This document shows positions 30,767-40,315 of a stretch of 64,000 nt of DNA, one piece after another. The position numbers and the translations under genes are program-made. The notes beneath the pieces are model-generated. The model saw nothing but the letters and a program-made list of their open reading frames with translations, had not been told where the DNA came from and made no database searches. Numbering within the stretch: the stretch's first letter is position 1; each line of letters opens with the position of its first letter. The DNA lies in the NCBI GenBank assembly GCA_964441775.1, contig CAYTVL010000003.1:1-64000 (forward strand), read 5' to 3'. Source of the stretch: SYOC01 sp964441775 (GTDB lineage Bacteria; Desulfobacterota; Binatia; Bin18).

Positions 30767-33676
30767 TCAGCCCTCACACCCTGCGGGCTCCAGGTTCGGG
30801 CACGTCGGTCGGTAGGTTTCGTCTCGGAGCCAGACTCGCCAATCGTCACATTCCAGATTACGGCTGAGGCGCGCGCAGGCCTGAGCAATGATGTCGTCCG
30901 TGCGCCAGGTCACGAGGCGAAGTCGTCGCCCGTCCGAGTACGCGAGGCGACGGCCGTCCGGGAGAAACACTAATGGCCCATCATCTCCTGGTCTCGCATA
31001 GCGGGCAAGCTCCTCTCCAGTGGCGACATCCCAAAGCACGACACGGTTCTTACTCCTGGAGACTGGATCGGCCAGACCAGCCGCAAGATATTGTCCGCTC
31101 TGAGCAAGAGCTAAATGATACACCCAGCCCTCGTGTGTGATCGTGCGGAGCGTACGCCCCGCCTCATCGAGGACCCCAACTGCGCCCCCCGCTGTATGGG
31201 CAAGAAAGAAGGAGTGGAGATCAGGAGCCAGTATCAAGTCGTTCACGCGTTGCGGCGGCAGAATGGTTTCACCTGTCCCCAATGTATCCCAGACGCGCAG
31301 ACTGCTTTCCATTTGGGTGACAAGAACGACAACCTGACGCCCATCGACGCTAAAGAACGCCTGCGTTTCAGCAAACGGATCTAAGGGCAGCTCACGCGTC
31401 GTACAGCGCGCCTGCTCGCCGTCGCCAGCGAGCGCACAGCGGTCGAGACGAAAATAGCCGCGCAGCGACTTGCCGGCGGTGGCAATAAGCACTTGTCCGT
31501 CCGGTGTAAACGCAGTGCCGATGATCGCCGAGTACGGGTAATCAGCGACCCGCCGCCGCAGGACGGGATCACCACCAGTGACAGGAAATACATCAAGGGC
31601 GTCGTGGCTGGCGACCGCAAGTAGCGTGCTATCAGGGCTGAAAGCGAGTCCAACGACGCGGCGAGAAGGATGCATCATTTCCCGACTCTGTCCGTCCGCT
31701 ACCTGCACCAACACCACTTGCGCCTGGGGCTCAACTCCGCCAGCGACAAGCCAACGACTGTCCGGACTGGCCGCCAAAGCCCAGATCGAGCCTGGGATCT
31801 CGGCCAACAGATCGGCATCCTGCGCCAACGGCCACAGCACGATGCCGCCCATCCCAGCCGCCAGCACGCTGCGCTCGTCAGGGGCGAATTCGGCTCGGGT
31901 CATATAGCCGGAGTGCGCGGCCCGCCACACTTCGCGTCGATCGCTGAGACGCCAGAGACGCACTGTGTTATCGTAACTTGCGGTGAGCAGGTTGGCGCCA
32001 TCACGGCTGACCCGGACACTGGCAACCGGACGGTCGTGTGGAAGATCAGCCAGGAAACTACCCGTGCGCGCGTCGTGGAGGCGGGCGGCATTGCCGCACG
32101 CGGTGACAAGCATCGTAGCGTCGGGTAGGAAGGCGACGTCGTTGTACGGCTCATCGCAGGCAAGCTCGAAGAGGCGCTGACTGTTGTGTGTATCAAAGAC
32201 TTCCAGACGCTGGTAACCAAGCGCGACCAGAAGGGCGCCGTCCGGACTGAAGTGTAGTTTTGCTTCACGAGCGAGTTCGAGGCGTTGCACAACCTCACCT
32301 TTTGTGCGGTCGAGCAGCGTTACAGCATGACCTCGGAGCCGCGCAAACAGTCGGTTGGAGGGATCGAACACGATGTCGGCGCCGTCTGCACCAGCGCCGA
32401 GCGGCGATCTATCACCGTCGATCTCCAGCAGTTGCGATCCTATGACGAGCAAGCGGCCATCCGGACTAAACTCAAGAGGGCGGACACGATCAGTTGGAGC
32501 TTTTTGTATCGCGACAAGATAGGCGGGTGCAGGTTGCACCTCATTTCCATCAGCAAGGTGCAGGACGCGCCAGTGGCGATCAGGCTCCGCCACGAGGACA
32601 CAGCACCCGTCGGGAGCGAGCAGGAGTCCACTATCATAGTGCTTAGCGACCCGCCAGAGCAGACGCCCGTCCTGTACACTGAAGGCGCTGAGTGTGTCGC
32701 CCGAGTCAGCTAGCGCGATGCGCCCGTCCAGGCTATAACGCGCCGTCGCCATCGAGAATCCATCGGCCAGCCGCACCGGGCGTTGCGGCAGAAGATGTAG
32801 GGCCGCCTGCAGCGCCTGCTGCGTCTCCAGCGTGTCCAGCCTGCGTACGGCTTCGATCGCCAGCAGGCTCGCAAGTTCGATAGACGCGGGTTGTTCGACC
32901 CGAATACGCGCGGACTGGGCGGCAAGCTGACGAGCCAGCGCCACCTGTTGACGCGAACGTGCGAGGTCACGCTGGTGCTCCGCTTCATGCCGTTGTACGT
33001 TGACATACCAGAGGCCCGTGCTGAGGAGCGCGATCAACAGCGATGCAGCGAGCCCCCATCCTTGGTTGCGGCGTCGACGACGTTGCTCCTCACGCCGCCG
33101 CAGACCGTCAAGCTCGACGCCGAAGAGACCAGCGAGCAATTTGAGCAGCGCTACGCGGCGGCCATCCGCAACGGGGCGCGCATCAGCCGCCATGGGCTCC
33201 GCGACTTCCGTGGTCAGCTCACCATCGGGGCGAACGCGGTAGCGGATAGGCTCCGGAAAGCATTCCTCAGCGTCGCGTCCAGCGAGGTCGCTCGCATGCG
33301 GCTCTCCATCAACGATGAGGCAATACACCCGCTCCTCGCCGTACATGGCCTTGAAGGCGCGAATCTCCTCCGCCACCCAACGCGATGTCGACGCGCGCGG
33401 CGAGCAGATCACCACCAGTGCGCGCGACTGAGTCAGCGCCTCTCGAATGCGGACGGGGAGATCGGCGGCGCTGGCGAGTTCCTCTCGGTCGCGGAAGACG
33501 GGAAACAAACGGGGCGGCAGCTCTCCATACTTTCCCGCGCCGCCAGCCAAGTCTCGCGGGAGACGATAGGTTTCGAGCGCACGATGCAGCCAGGAGGCCC
33601 AGCGTTCATCCGCGTGGCTGTAGCTGATGAAAGCCCAGTAGCGGTCAGGTTTGGAGGGAGAGTCTTGTTCGGACAC
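30767..33676 (-). CDS. TIR domain - TM - WD40 protein
   Basis: 969 residues. A TIR domain fills about residues 11-150: RYWAFISYSHADERWASWLHRALE, then VFRDREELASAADLPVRIREALTQSRALVVICSPRASTSRWVAEEI. The likely catalytic or NAD-site Glu is in WVAEEIRAF. One TM helix lies near 212-228 (GLAASLLIALLSTGLWYV), then a heptad-rich coiled segment with RQQVALARQLAAQSA, and from about 300 a long beta-propeller region with WD-like strands (SPDGRLLVIGS, VRLWRL, SPDSTLLAVASHD). Such proteins are thought to sense or scaffold by the propeller and signal by TIR; NADase activity and a defence role are inferences from other bacterial TIR proteins. Confidence 0.8.
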   Translation of the reverse strand: MSEQDSPSKPDRYWAFISYSHADERWASWLHRALETYRLPRDLAGGAGKYGELPPRLFPVFRDREELASAADLPVRIREALTQSRALVVICSPRASTSRWVAEEIRAFKAMYGEERVYCLIVDGEPHASDLAGRDAEECFPEPIRYRVRPDGELTTEVAEPMAADARPVADGRRVALLKLLAGLFGVELDGLRRREEQRRRRRNQGWGLAASLLIALLSTGLWYVNVQRHEAEHQRDLARSRQQVALARQLAAQSARIRVEQPASIELASLLAIEAVRRLDTLETQQALQAALHLLPQRPVRLADGFSMATARYSLDGRIALADSGDTLSAFSVQDGRLLWRVAKHYDSGLLLAPDGCCVLVAEPDRHWRVLHLADGNEVQPAPAYLVAIQKAPTDRVRPLEFSPDGRLLVIGSQLLEIDGDRSPLGAGADGADIVFDPSNRLFARLRGHAVTLLDRTKGEVVQRLELAREAKLHFSPDGALLVALGYQRLEVFDTHNSQRLFELACDEPYNDVAFLPDATMLVTACGNAARLHDARTGSFLADLPHDRPVASVRVSRDGANLLTASYDNTVRLWRLSDRREVWRAAHSGYMTRAEFAPDERSVLAAGMGGIVLWPLAQDADLLAEIPGSIWALAASPDSRWLVAGGVEPQAQVVLVQVADGQSREMMHPSRRVVGLAFSPDSTLLAVASHDALDVFPVTGGDPVLRRRVADYPYSAIIGTAFTPDGQVLIATAGKSLRGYFRLDRCALAGDGEQARCTTRELPLDPFAETQAFFSVDGRQVVVLVTQMESSLRVWDTLGTGETILPPQRVNDLILAPDLHSFFLAHTAGGAVGVLDEAGRTLRTITHEGWVYHLALAQSGQYLAAGLADPVSRSKNRVVLWDVATGEELARYARPGDDGPLVFLPDGRRLAYSDGRRLRLVTWRTDDIIAQACARLSRNLECDDWRVWLRDETYRPTCPNLEPAGCEG

Positions 33677-33895
33677 TGCCAGAGCTCCTACTCACAAGTG
33701 GTCCTTCGCCACTCATGCGATCCGCATAGCAGAGGGCGCCGTTCACCGCAATCACAAATCTTGCCACAGGCTCATACTCACGGACAATGCTCCCGTCATT
33801 TCCCGATTTCGCCGGGGCAGTCAAACCTTTCCATCAGACGCGCGGGGGAATATCGTCAGGAGCCTCAGGATTTCACACAGAGGGAGGAGAAATGT

Positions 33896-34489
33896 ATGCG
33901 TCGTCTTTTCATTGTTGTCTTTATCACGTCGTTCCTGATCGGCGCCTCCGCGTTTGGAGCAACGTCAGTGTGGCAAATCGATCCAGTCCATACGACCCCG
34001 CAGTTTGCCGTGCGCCACCTCATGGTTTCCACCGTTCGTGGCGAATTCGGCAAGACCAGCGGCACGTTCACCCTCGACGAACAGGACATCACAAAATCCA
34101 CCCTCGAAGCGACTATCGATGCAGCTTCGATCAACACCCGTGTAGAGAAGCGGGACGCAGATCTCAAGAGTCCTAACTTTTTCGACGTTGAAAAATATCC
34201 CACCCTCACATTCAAATCGAAAAAATTTGAAACTGTTGGAGAGGGCAAGTTCAAAGTGACTGGCGACCTCACCATACACGGAGTCACCAAGGAAGTCGTG
34301 CTCAATGTCGAAGGCACGACGAAGCCGTTTAAGGACCCGGGAGGAAAGATGCGCATTGGCGGGATGGCGACGACGAGAATTAACCGGAAAGATTTCGGGT
34401 TAACGTACAATAAAGTCTTGGAAAGCGGAGGGCTGATTGTCGGTGATGAGGTCGATATCACTATCGATGCTGAGCTGACACAGCAGTAA
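33896..34489 (+). CDS. YceI family periplasmic protein
   Basis: 197 residues with a signal peptide (FIVVFITSFLIGASAFGA). The mature part starts ATSVWQIDPVHTTPQFAVRHLMVSTVRGEF, the classic YceI entry, followed by strands up to DLTIHGVTKEVVLNVEG and KDFGLTYNKVLESGG. YceI proteins are lipocalin-like barrels that bind isoprenoid or other lipids in the periplasm. Only the segment from ATG 33896, behind GGGAGGAG, is real; the same frame is open for about 1 kb upstream only as an antisense shadow of the TIR-WD40 gene. Confidence 0.9.
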   Translation: MRRLFIVVFITSFLIGASAFGATSVWQIDPVHTTPQFAVRHLMVSTVRGEFGKTSGTFTLDEQDITKSTLEATIDAASINTRVEKRDADLKSPNFFDVEKYPTLTFKSKKFETVGEGKFKVTGDLTIHGVTKEVVLNVEGTTKPFKDPGGKMRIGGMATTRINRKDFGLTYNKVLESGGLIVGDEVDITIDAELTQQ

Positions 34490-34528
34490 CCTCCCGAAGT
34501 CGCAGCCTACAGGCCCTGTCTTCGCAGC

Positions 34529-34560
34529 AAGAGGCGCGACGTTGCGCGCCTCTTCTCTTC
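34529..34560. terminator. Bidirectional terminator between yceI-like gene and corA
   Basis: AAGAGGCGCG (34529-34538) pairs perfectly with CGCGCCTCTT (34545-34554) around ACGTTG, followed by a pyrimidine tract. It lies exactly between the two convergent genes. Confidence 0.65.
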
Positions 34561-34562
34561 TT

Positions 34563-35753
34563 TCACGATTTTCCGCTCTCAGGCTCTTCTTCGTTCCTCG
34601 ACGTCAGCGTCTTTGGCAGTCCTAGCCAGCCTCGTCTCCAGAAAAAAATCAGTTGTAGCGCCGCACAAACGCCCATCAATGTCAGCGCGAAGGGATATCC
34701 CCAAGGCCAGTTGAGTTCCGGCATGTTCCACGGCGAGCTGTTGGGATTGAAGTTCATGCCGTAGACGCCGGCGACGAATGTTAACGGAATAAAAATCGTG
34801 GCGATCACCGTCAGCACGCGCATGATCTCATTCGTACGATTACTCACACTCGACAGGTACAAATCCGTCAGATCGGCTCCGAGTTCCCGATAGGTTTCTA
34901 CGAGATCAATGATTTGCGAGGTATGGTCGTAACAATCGCGTAAATAGAGCCGCGTCTCGTTCGTCACCAGCGGCGTTTCGTCTCGCAGCAAGGCGTTGAA
35001 AATTTCCCGCTGCGGCCAAATCGACCGACGGAGGGTGAGCAAATTTCGTTTAATGTCATGCACATGGGCAACAACGGTCCGTTCAGGGTGCGCCATGACC
35101 TCATCTTCTAAGATTTCCAATTGCTCACCGTAGGCTTCAAGGACGGGAAAGTAGCTATCCACCACCGCATCAAGCAAAGCGTAGGCAAGATAATCAAGAC
35201 CGACGTCACGAATCCGTCCACGTTTTTCGCGGATGCGTTCGCGCACGGGCTCCAGACAATCGCCAGGCTTTCCTTCTTGAAACGTCAAGACGAAAGAGGA
35301 GCCCAGGAATAAGCTCAACTGCTCCGTCTCAAGAGTGTCGCCAATCCTGACCATACGAGAAACGATGAAGTACAAATCGTTATACTGCTCAATCTTTGGT
35401 CGCTGGTGTACGTTGAGCACATCTTCCAGCGCGAGTCGATGAAGAGAGAACATCTCTCCTACGGCTTTGATGGTGTCAACATTGCCCAAGCCTTCAATAT
35501 CTACCCACAGCACGGGCCAGTGGTGGAAGAGGCTGGCCAGTTGCCGAAGATCAGTGATTTCTTGTTCATGGAACTGCTCAGGCCCATACGCAAAGACGTG
35601 TATTTGCGGCGGCGGCGCCTCGGGGTCGGCAATCAGCGTCCCAGGAGGCGCGCCAGGAGGAGTGCGACGGCGGTGGATACGGGACGCCTTGCGACGTACT
35701 AATTGTCCCGGCGCGGTTATGAACAATGGCGCCTGCTGCGGTTCAGTCTCCAT
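34563..35753 (-). CDS. corA: CorA-family divalent metal transporter
   Basis: About 396 residues from ATG 35753; ten more residues are possible upstream. A large cytoplasmic alpha/beta domain (HVFAYGPEQFHEQEI ... WVDIEGLGNVDTIKAVGEMFSLHRLALEDVLN) and long helix precede two C-terminal TM helices. The pore signature G-M-N is present in FVAGVYGMNFNPN (about residue 348), with the second TM helix LTLMGVCAALQLIFFW. It carries Mg2+ or Co2+ inward as a pentamer. Clear full-length member; monocistronic, with a terminator shared with the convergent gene. Confidence 0.92.
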   Translation of the reverse strand: METEPQQAPLFITAPGQLVRRKASRIHRRRTPPGAPPGTLIADPEAPPPQIHVFAYGPEQFHEQEITDLRQLASLFHHWPVLWVDIEGLGNVDTIKAVGEMFSLHRLALEDVLNVHQRPKIEQYNDLYFIVSRMVRIGDTLETEQLSLFLGSSFVLTFQEGKPGDCLEPVRERIREKRGRIRDVGLDYLAYALLDAVVDSYFPVLEAYGEQLEILEDEVMAHPERTVVAHVHDIKRNLLTLRRSIWPQREIFNALLRDETPLVTNETRLYLRDCYDHTSQIIDLVETYRELGADLTDLYLSSVSNRTNEIMRVLTVIATIFIPLTFVAGVYGMNFNPNSSPWNMPELNWPWGYPFALTLMGVCAALQLIFFWRRGWLGLPKTLTSRNEEEPESGKS

Positions 35754-35783
35754 GTTTGTCCACCATGTTCGCACTATCCGCAC

Positions 35784-36284
35784 TCATTTCTTCTCACACG
35801 CGGAAAGCAGCAAAAATCCCAGTCCCATGAACAAATTGACCTGCGCCAGCTTGGTATACAACGTGTGAAGCCGATCAAATTCGTCACGAAAGACTCGCGC
35901 CTCTTCGGACACATGATCAAAGTCGCGAATTTCTACCGTTCGCAGATGTTCCAAACGATTCATCACAATCAGACCGTAGTACAGAAACATCATGGTCATG
36001 AGGACAACGAGCGTTGTTTTTGTCAAGCGGATGGAGGTCCGCTGCTCTTTCTGCAAAAGAAAGACAAAGGCGGAAAGCACCATGCTGATCGCGGCGGTAG
36101 TTTCAATGAGGTTAATACGATGCAAGATGATGGAGGTGATGGCTCCCGCTTGCGTAAGACTCGGAAGATTGCGAAATACCGGAGCAGCGACCGCGAGACC
36201 AAACGTCACTAGCGCTCCCACCCAAACGCCGGCGCCAAGATTTTCAAGGAAAAAAAAGAAGAGATTGGCAACACGTTTACTCAT
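35784..36284 (-). CDS. DUF4149-type membrane protein
   Basis: 166 residues from ATG 36284. Four hydrophobic segments: FFFFLENLGAGVWVGALVTFGLAVAAPVF, ITSIILHRINLIETTAAISMVLSAFVFLL, KTTLVVLMTMMFLYYGLIVM and VNLFMGLGFLLLSA. The layout and the charged loop with RMNRLEHLRTVEI... agree with the DUF4149 (TMEM205-like) family of unknown function. An upstream start would add 29 unlike residues. Thirty bases separate it from corA on the same strand, so the two may be co-transcribed. Confidence 0.65.
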   Translation of the reverse strand: MSKRVANLFFFFLENLGAGVWVGALVTFGLAVAAPVFRNLPSLTQAGAITSIILHRINLIETTAAISMVLSAFVFLLQKEQRTSIRLTKTTLVVLMTMMFLYYGLIVMNRLEHLRTVEIRDFDHVSEEARVFRDEFDRLHTLYTKLAQVNLFMGLGFLLLSACEKK

Positions 36285-36534
36285 AGTCCCGCCTTCACTA
36301 GATGGCCGTTGATCAGCGCAGACGCTACGGGGAACCGATGCCTCATGTACCACATCAGTCTCACGGTACAATATCCCCTCTCTTCTCGACGCTTTTTCCT
36401 CCCCACGCCAACGCAGGAGGGAAAGAAAGATAAAGGGGAACTCTCAACACACGGGAGAGAGAATCAATCGCGGAGTTTTCTTACCAAAGAAAATCTGTGG
36501 CAGGAAGAGCAAAGCGAAAGGAAACGAGAGGAAA

Positions 36535-36957
36535 CTAATGGTGAGCCGCTTCGTGCTGAGGTTCGTTGCCTTCTTCAGAATGCGGAGTGAAACCCGCAGG
36601 AGGATCAATTGGGCCGGTGGAGGGAAGCGCGGTCCACCCTTTTGATTGCGGCGCTGGGTGGCGAACCTGCATATCACTCACAGTGAACGAAATGAGAATA
36701 GCTAAGAAAAAGAAGCCCGTCGCCGCAAAAATTTTCGTCAAGCGGCTGCTGTAGTGTACATGCATGAAAAATAACACGACGAGGATAGTCTTGGTAAAAG
36801 CGATCCCAATCGCGACCACATTGTTGAGCGGGCCAAGATTAACAAACGCCACGGCCACCGTGATAGTGGTGAAGACCATCAAGGCGCCAAAGACGGCGAG
36901 ATAGAGACCAACGCTGGGGTGCGCGTGCGCGTCGTGACCGGAATGAGGAGTATCCAT
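36535..36957 (-). CDS. coxD: Cytochrome c oxidase subunit IV (caa3 type)
   Basis: 140 residues. His/Asp-rich N-terminus (DTPHSGHDAHAHPS), three TM helices (VGLYLAVFGALMVFTTITVAVAFV, VVAIGIAFTKTILVVLFFMHVHYS, IFAATGFFFLAILISFTV), and a His/Pro-rich tail. The motif FFMHVHYS is typical of the small subunit of bacterial haem-copper oxidases. The ATG overlaps the stop of the upstream subunit III gene by one base. Last gene of the respiratory operon; it stabilises the complex. Confidence 0.85.
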   Translation of the reverse strand: MDTPHSGHDAHAHPSVGLYLAVFGALMVFTTITVAVAFVNLGPLNNVVAIGIAFTKTILVVLFFMHVHYSSRLTKIFAATGFFFLAILISFTVSDMQVRHPAPQSKGWTALPSTGPIDPPAGFTPHSEEGNEPQHEAAHH

Positions 36958-37637
36958 TAGTGTCGACCAATCAAATAAAGTAAAGGGAACAAGAAAATCC
37001 ACACAATATCAACGAAATGCCAGTACAAGCCAAAAACTTCGATCGGCGCATAATAACTCGCCGAAAACTTCCCACGTATCGCCATGAAAATTAAAGGAGT
37101 AATAACGAGAGCGCCAATAATCATGTGGAGGGCGTGCATACCCGTCATGGCGAAGTAGAAACTGAAGAAAATCTGCTGTTGCCTAGCGTATTCGCCTTCC
37201 ACGAAAAAATTGATTCCTGGGATGAGGTGATGATGATACTTGTCACTATATTCAATCACTTTGACGCCGAGAAAGACGCACCCCAGAAAGAGGGTCGCCA
37301 GTAAGAAAAACACTAACATGGCGCGCTTGCTGCCCTGCGCGGAGTGGACCGCCATCGCCATCGTGAGACTGCTCGCAATCAGGACAACAGTGTTAAACCC
37401 GCCCAACAGGATATCGAGATGATGACTTCCCTGGATGAAGGCTTCCGGATAGTACGAACGATACACAGCGTATCCGGTAAACAGCCCGCCAAAGAAAAGA
37501 ATCTCTTGCACCAAGAAAGCCCACATGCCAAGCGACACCGCTTCGGCCTGTTGCTCTTTGTCATCAAACTGGTGAGCGTGATCAGCGTGGTCGTGATGAG
37601 CCACTGCTGCGACGGCCTGCGCATGAATCTCAGCCAA
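36957..37637 (-). CDS. coxC: Cytochrome c oxidase subunit III
   Basis: 226 residues with about five TM helices, the short bacterial form. Contains SLGMWAFLVQEILFFGGLFTGYAVYR near the N-terminus (the Glu in the conserved helix), VEGEYARQQQIFFSFYFAMTGMHALHMIIG and the C-terminal VFGLYWHFVDIVWIFLFPLLYLIG. Histidine-rich N-terminal tail. It overlaps coxA by eight bases. Part of the proton-pumping haem-copper oxidase. Confidence 0.93.
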   Translation of the reverse strand: MAEIHAQAVAAVAHHDHADHAHQFDDKEQQAEAVSLGMWAFLVQEILFFGGLFTGYAVYRSYYPEAFIQGSHHLDILLGGFNTVVLIASSLTMAMAVHSAQGSKRAMLVFFLLATLFLGCVFLGVKVIEYSDKYHHHLIPGINFFVEGEYARQQQIFFSFYFAMTGMHALHMIIGALVITPLIFMAIRGKFSASYYAPIEVFGLYWHFVDIVWIFLFPLLYLIGRH

Positions 37638-39276
37638 CGTTCGCCTCCAGATGTAAATGGGAATATTCGTAGGCTTCTTCTGTCACAATCGGCGTGTGTT
37701 CAAAGTTTTCCGTCGGCGGCGGCGAAGGAATCGTCCACTCCAGCCCTTTGGCTCCCCACGGATTCATGGTGGCTTTCTTGCCGTAAAAGAGCGACCAAAT
37801 CAAATAGATCATCGGCAAGAGATACCCAAGGCCCAGTATCGTGGCCCCAGCGGTCGACGCGACATTAAAAATTTGGAACTCCGGCGCATAGCTGTGATAC
37901 CGGCGCGGCATACCGACATAACCAGCGACGAATTGCGGAAAGAAGGTCAGATTAAAGCCGGTAAACACCAACCAGGCGGACAACTTGCCCCAGAAATCCG
38001 GATACATGCGACCAGTAATTTTCGGCCACCAGAAGTGGAGCCCGCCAAGGAACCCCATGATGGCGCCGCCCACCATAATGTAGTGGAAATGCGCCACCAC
38101 AAAATAGGTGTCATGTAAGTGGACATCCAAGCCAACCGCCGCCAGGAATAGCCCCGTTAAGCCGCCAATGAGAAATAGGCCCATGAACCCCAACACCCAC
38201 ATGGTGGGCGTATTGTACTCAATGGAGCCTTTGTAAAGCGTCGCCGCCCAATTAAAGGTTTTAATAGCAGAAGGAATGGCGACGATATACGTAATGAACG
38301 AGAACACCATGCCAATGTAGACAGATTGGCTGCTGACGTAGAGGTGATGGCCCCAGACAAAGAATCCAACAATCGCAATGGCGAGGCTTGAGAACGCGAC
38401 GAATGGATAGCCAAAGACGCGTTTTCGCGCCGAACACGCGATCATCTCACTGATAACCCCCATCGCCGGCAGAATCATAATGTACACCGCGGGGTGAGAG
38501 TAAAACCAAAAGAGATGCTGGAACAGCACGGGGTCGCCTCCCAGCGTCGGATCGAAAATGCCCAGATGCAAACCTCTCTCCAGCATCATCAATACGAGCG
38601 TAATTGCGATCACTGGCGTGCCCAGAACCTGAATAAGGGCAGTTGAGTAATGCGCCCAGATGAACAGCGGCAACCGGAACCAGGTCATCCCTGGGGCCCG
38701 CATAGTGTGAATAGTGGCGATAAAGTTCAAACCGGTCAATATCGACGAGAAGCCGGCGACAAACGCTCCCATGCCGGCAAGCAAGACATTTGAAGTGGAA
38801 AAGGTCGTGCTATATGGCGAGTAGAATGTCCAGCCGGAGTCAACGCCGCCGAGCATGGCAGCCGCCAGGGCGAAGGAGCCGCCAATCATAAAAAGGTACC
38901 AACTAAAGAGATTCAACCTGGGAAACGCCACGTCGCGGGCGCCAATCATGATGGGAATGAGAAAATTTCCCAACGTCGCGGGGACTGAAGGAATCAGAAC
39001 AAAGAAGACCATCACCACCCCGTGCATGGTGAAAACCTTGTTGTACGTCGCCGCACTCATGAGGTCGCCAGCCGGCGTTAACAACTCGATACGAACCAGG
39101 GCGGCGAAAATGGCGCCAACGACAAAAAAGGCCGTCACTGCGATGAGGTAGAGAACCCCAATGCGCTTATGGTCAAACGTGAGAAGCCAGGAAGCGACGG
39201 TGTGGCTCGAATTGAGATAGGTTGGGCGCGGGGCTTCGATCGTTGCTGAAGTTTCTCGTATTTCAACGGCTGCCAT
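37630..39276 (-). CDS. coxA: Cytochrome c oxidase subunit I (A2-type)
   Basis: 548 residues, 12 TM helices. Ligand motifs are in place: HTVASWLLTFDHKRIGVLYL, MHGVVMVFF (low-spin haem His), WFYSHPAVYIMILPAMGVISE with the CuB His and cross-linked Tyr, WGHHLYV (two CuB His) and HDTYFVVAHFHYIMVG (haem a3 and a His). The Glu of A1 enzymes (GHPEVY) is replaced: the text reads YSHPAVY, the Tyr-Ser motif of A2 oxidases such as Thermus caa3. ATG 39276 follows GAGG. It reduces O2 and pumps protons. Confidence 0.95.
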   Translation of the reverse strand: MAAVEIRETSATIEAPRPTYLNSSHTVASWLLTFDHKRIGVLYLIAVTAFFVVGAIFAALVRIELLTPAGDLMSAATYNKVFTMHGVVMVFFVLIPSVPATLGNFLIPIMIGARDVAFPRLNLFSWYLFMIGGSFALAAAMLGGVDSGWTFYSPYSTTFSTSNVLLAGMGAFVAGFSSILTGLNFIATIHTMRAPGMTWFRLPLFIWAHYSTALIQVLGTPVIAITLVLMMLERGLHLGIFDPTLGGDPVLFQHLFWFYSHPAVYIMILPAMGVISEMIACSARKRVFGYPFVAFSSLAIAIVGFFVWGHHLYVSSQSVYIGMVFSFITYIVAIPSAIKTFNWAATLYKGSIEYNTPTMWVLGFMGLFLIGGLTGLFLAAVGLDVHLHDTYFVVAHFHYIMVGGAIMGFLGGLHFWWPKITGRMYPDFWGKLSAWLVFTGFNLTFFPQFVAGYVGMPRRYHSYAPEFQIFNVASTAGATILGLGYLLPMIYLIWSLFYGKKATMNPWGAKGLEWTIPSPPPTENFEHTPIVTEEAYEYSHLHLEANVG

Positions 39277-39318
39277 AGTGTTCCTCACGTGTTGCAGCGT
39301 GGTTGCAAACGTTCTTTC

Positions 39319-40263
39319 TTACTTGGCTAAAGATTTAATATACGCGATCAACTGAGTGAGTTGATCTTCGGACACCTGACCTTGATACGGAGGCATCAGC
39401 GGCTGATAGCCAGCGACAATTTTTGCCAGTGGATTCACTATCGATTCACGCACATAAGTTTCATCGGCAACGACCGTCTGGCCGTTTTGTAATTTCACTT
39501 CATGACCGAAAACGCCAGTGAGCATAGGGGCGAGCATCCCATTGGATTGATGACAGGTATTACAGCGCTGTTCTTGAAAAAGTCTAGCGCCCGCCGCTTC
39601 CGGAGTTTCGTCAGGCGCGACGGCGGTAGGCGCGCTGCCATGTTTCAGCCAATGCTCGTACTCGACCGGCTCCATGACGACAACGCGACCAGCCATCACC
39701 GAATGATCCAGACCACAATACTCTGCGCAAAAGATATGGTACTCACCTACCTTGGTTGGAGTGAACCAGCTCGTTGTGTACCGCCCAGGCACGGCGTCCA
39801 TTTTGGAGCGAAACGCTGGGACATAAAAACTGTGAATGACGTCTTCGGAGGTAATTGTCAGTTTGATCGGCTGCCCTAGGGGGATGTGCAGTTCATTGAT
39901 CTCACGCTTCCCGGAGGGATGCTGCACCTTCCACATCCATTGTTTTCCCACCACATAGAAATTGAGCGACTCAGCCGGGGGAGTGGAGATCTTGAAAAAG
40001 AGCACTACTCCCCAGAAAAACATGATCAGGGCAATACCAAGAGGAATAATCGACCAAATGATTTCCAGTGGAGTATTCCCTTCGATCTCCTCGGGAATTT
40101 CGTCATGTGATTTGCGTTTGTATTTAACGAAGAAGTACACCACCGCGGCGAAGACGCCAACGCCAAAGACGAGGCTCGTCACGAGAATAAAAACATAGAG
40201 CGCATCTACTTCCAGAGCGAAGGAGGAGGCGACCTCAGGCCAGAGAGAAAATTTTCCTATCAT
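39319..40263 (-). CDS. coxB: Cytochrome c oxidase subunit II with fused cytochrome c (caa3)
   Basis: 314 residues. Two TM helices (YVFILVTSLVFGVGVFAAVVYFFV; IIWSIIPLGIALIMFFWGVVLFF), then the cupredoxin domain with the CuA ligands: His in DVIHSFYVPAF and the cluster FCAEYCGLDHSVM. From about residue 222 a class I cytochrome c domain is fused (CNTCH, with a later Met in PLMPPYQGQ). This makes it the caa3 form that receives electrons directly through its own haem c. Co-operonic with the other subunits. Confidence 0.95.
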   Translation of the reverse strand: MIGKFSLWPEVASSFALEVDALYVFILVTSLVFGVGVFAAVVYFFVKYKRKSHDEIPEEIEGNTPLEIIWSIIPLGIALIMFFWGVVLFFKISTPPAESLNFYVVGKQWMWKVQHPSGKREINELHIPLGQPIKLTITSEDVIHSFYVPAFRSKMDAVPGRYTTSWFTPTKVGEYHIFCAEYCGLDHSVMAGRVVVMEPVEYEHWLKHGSAPTAVAPDETPEAAGARLFQEQRCNTCHQSNGMLAPMLTGVFGHEVKLQNGQTVVADETYVRESIVNPLAKIVAGYQPLMPPYQGQVSEDQLTQLIAYIKSLAK

Positions 40264-40315
40264 GATCGTCCGTCAAAGTGCAGTCTGTAAAATCGTTGTG
40301 TATTTGATGAACAAT

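Noticed and set aside
30664..30888. Upstream extension of the small membrane protein to 145 residues
   Set aside because: It overlaps the 3' end of the TIR-WD40 gene in another frame and lacks a ribosome site, while ATG 30663 has GGGAGG.
32891..33895. N-terminal extension of the YceI frame by 335 codons
   Set aside because: The frame is open only because it is antisense to the TIR-WD40 gene; the true YceI start has a signal peptide and GGGAGGAG at 33896.
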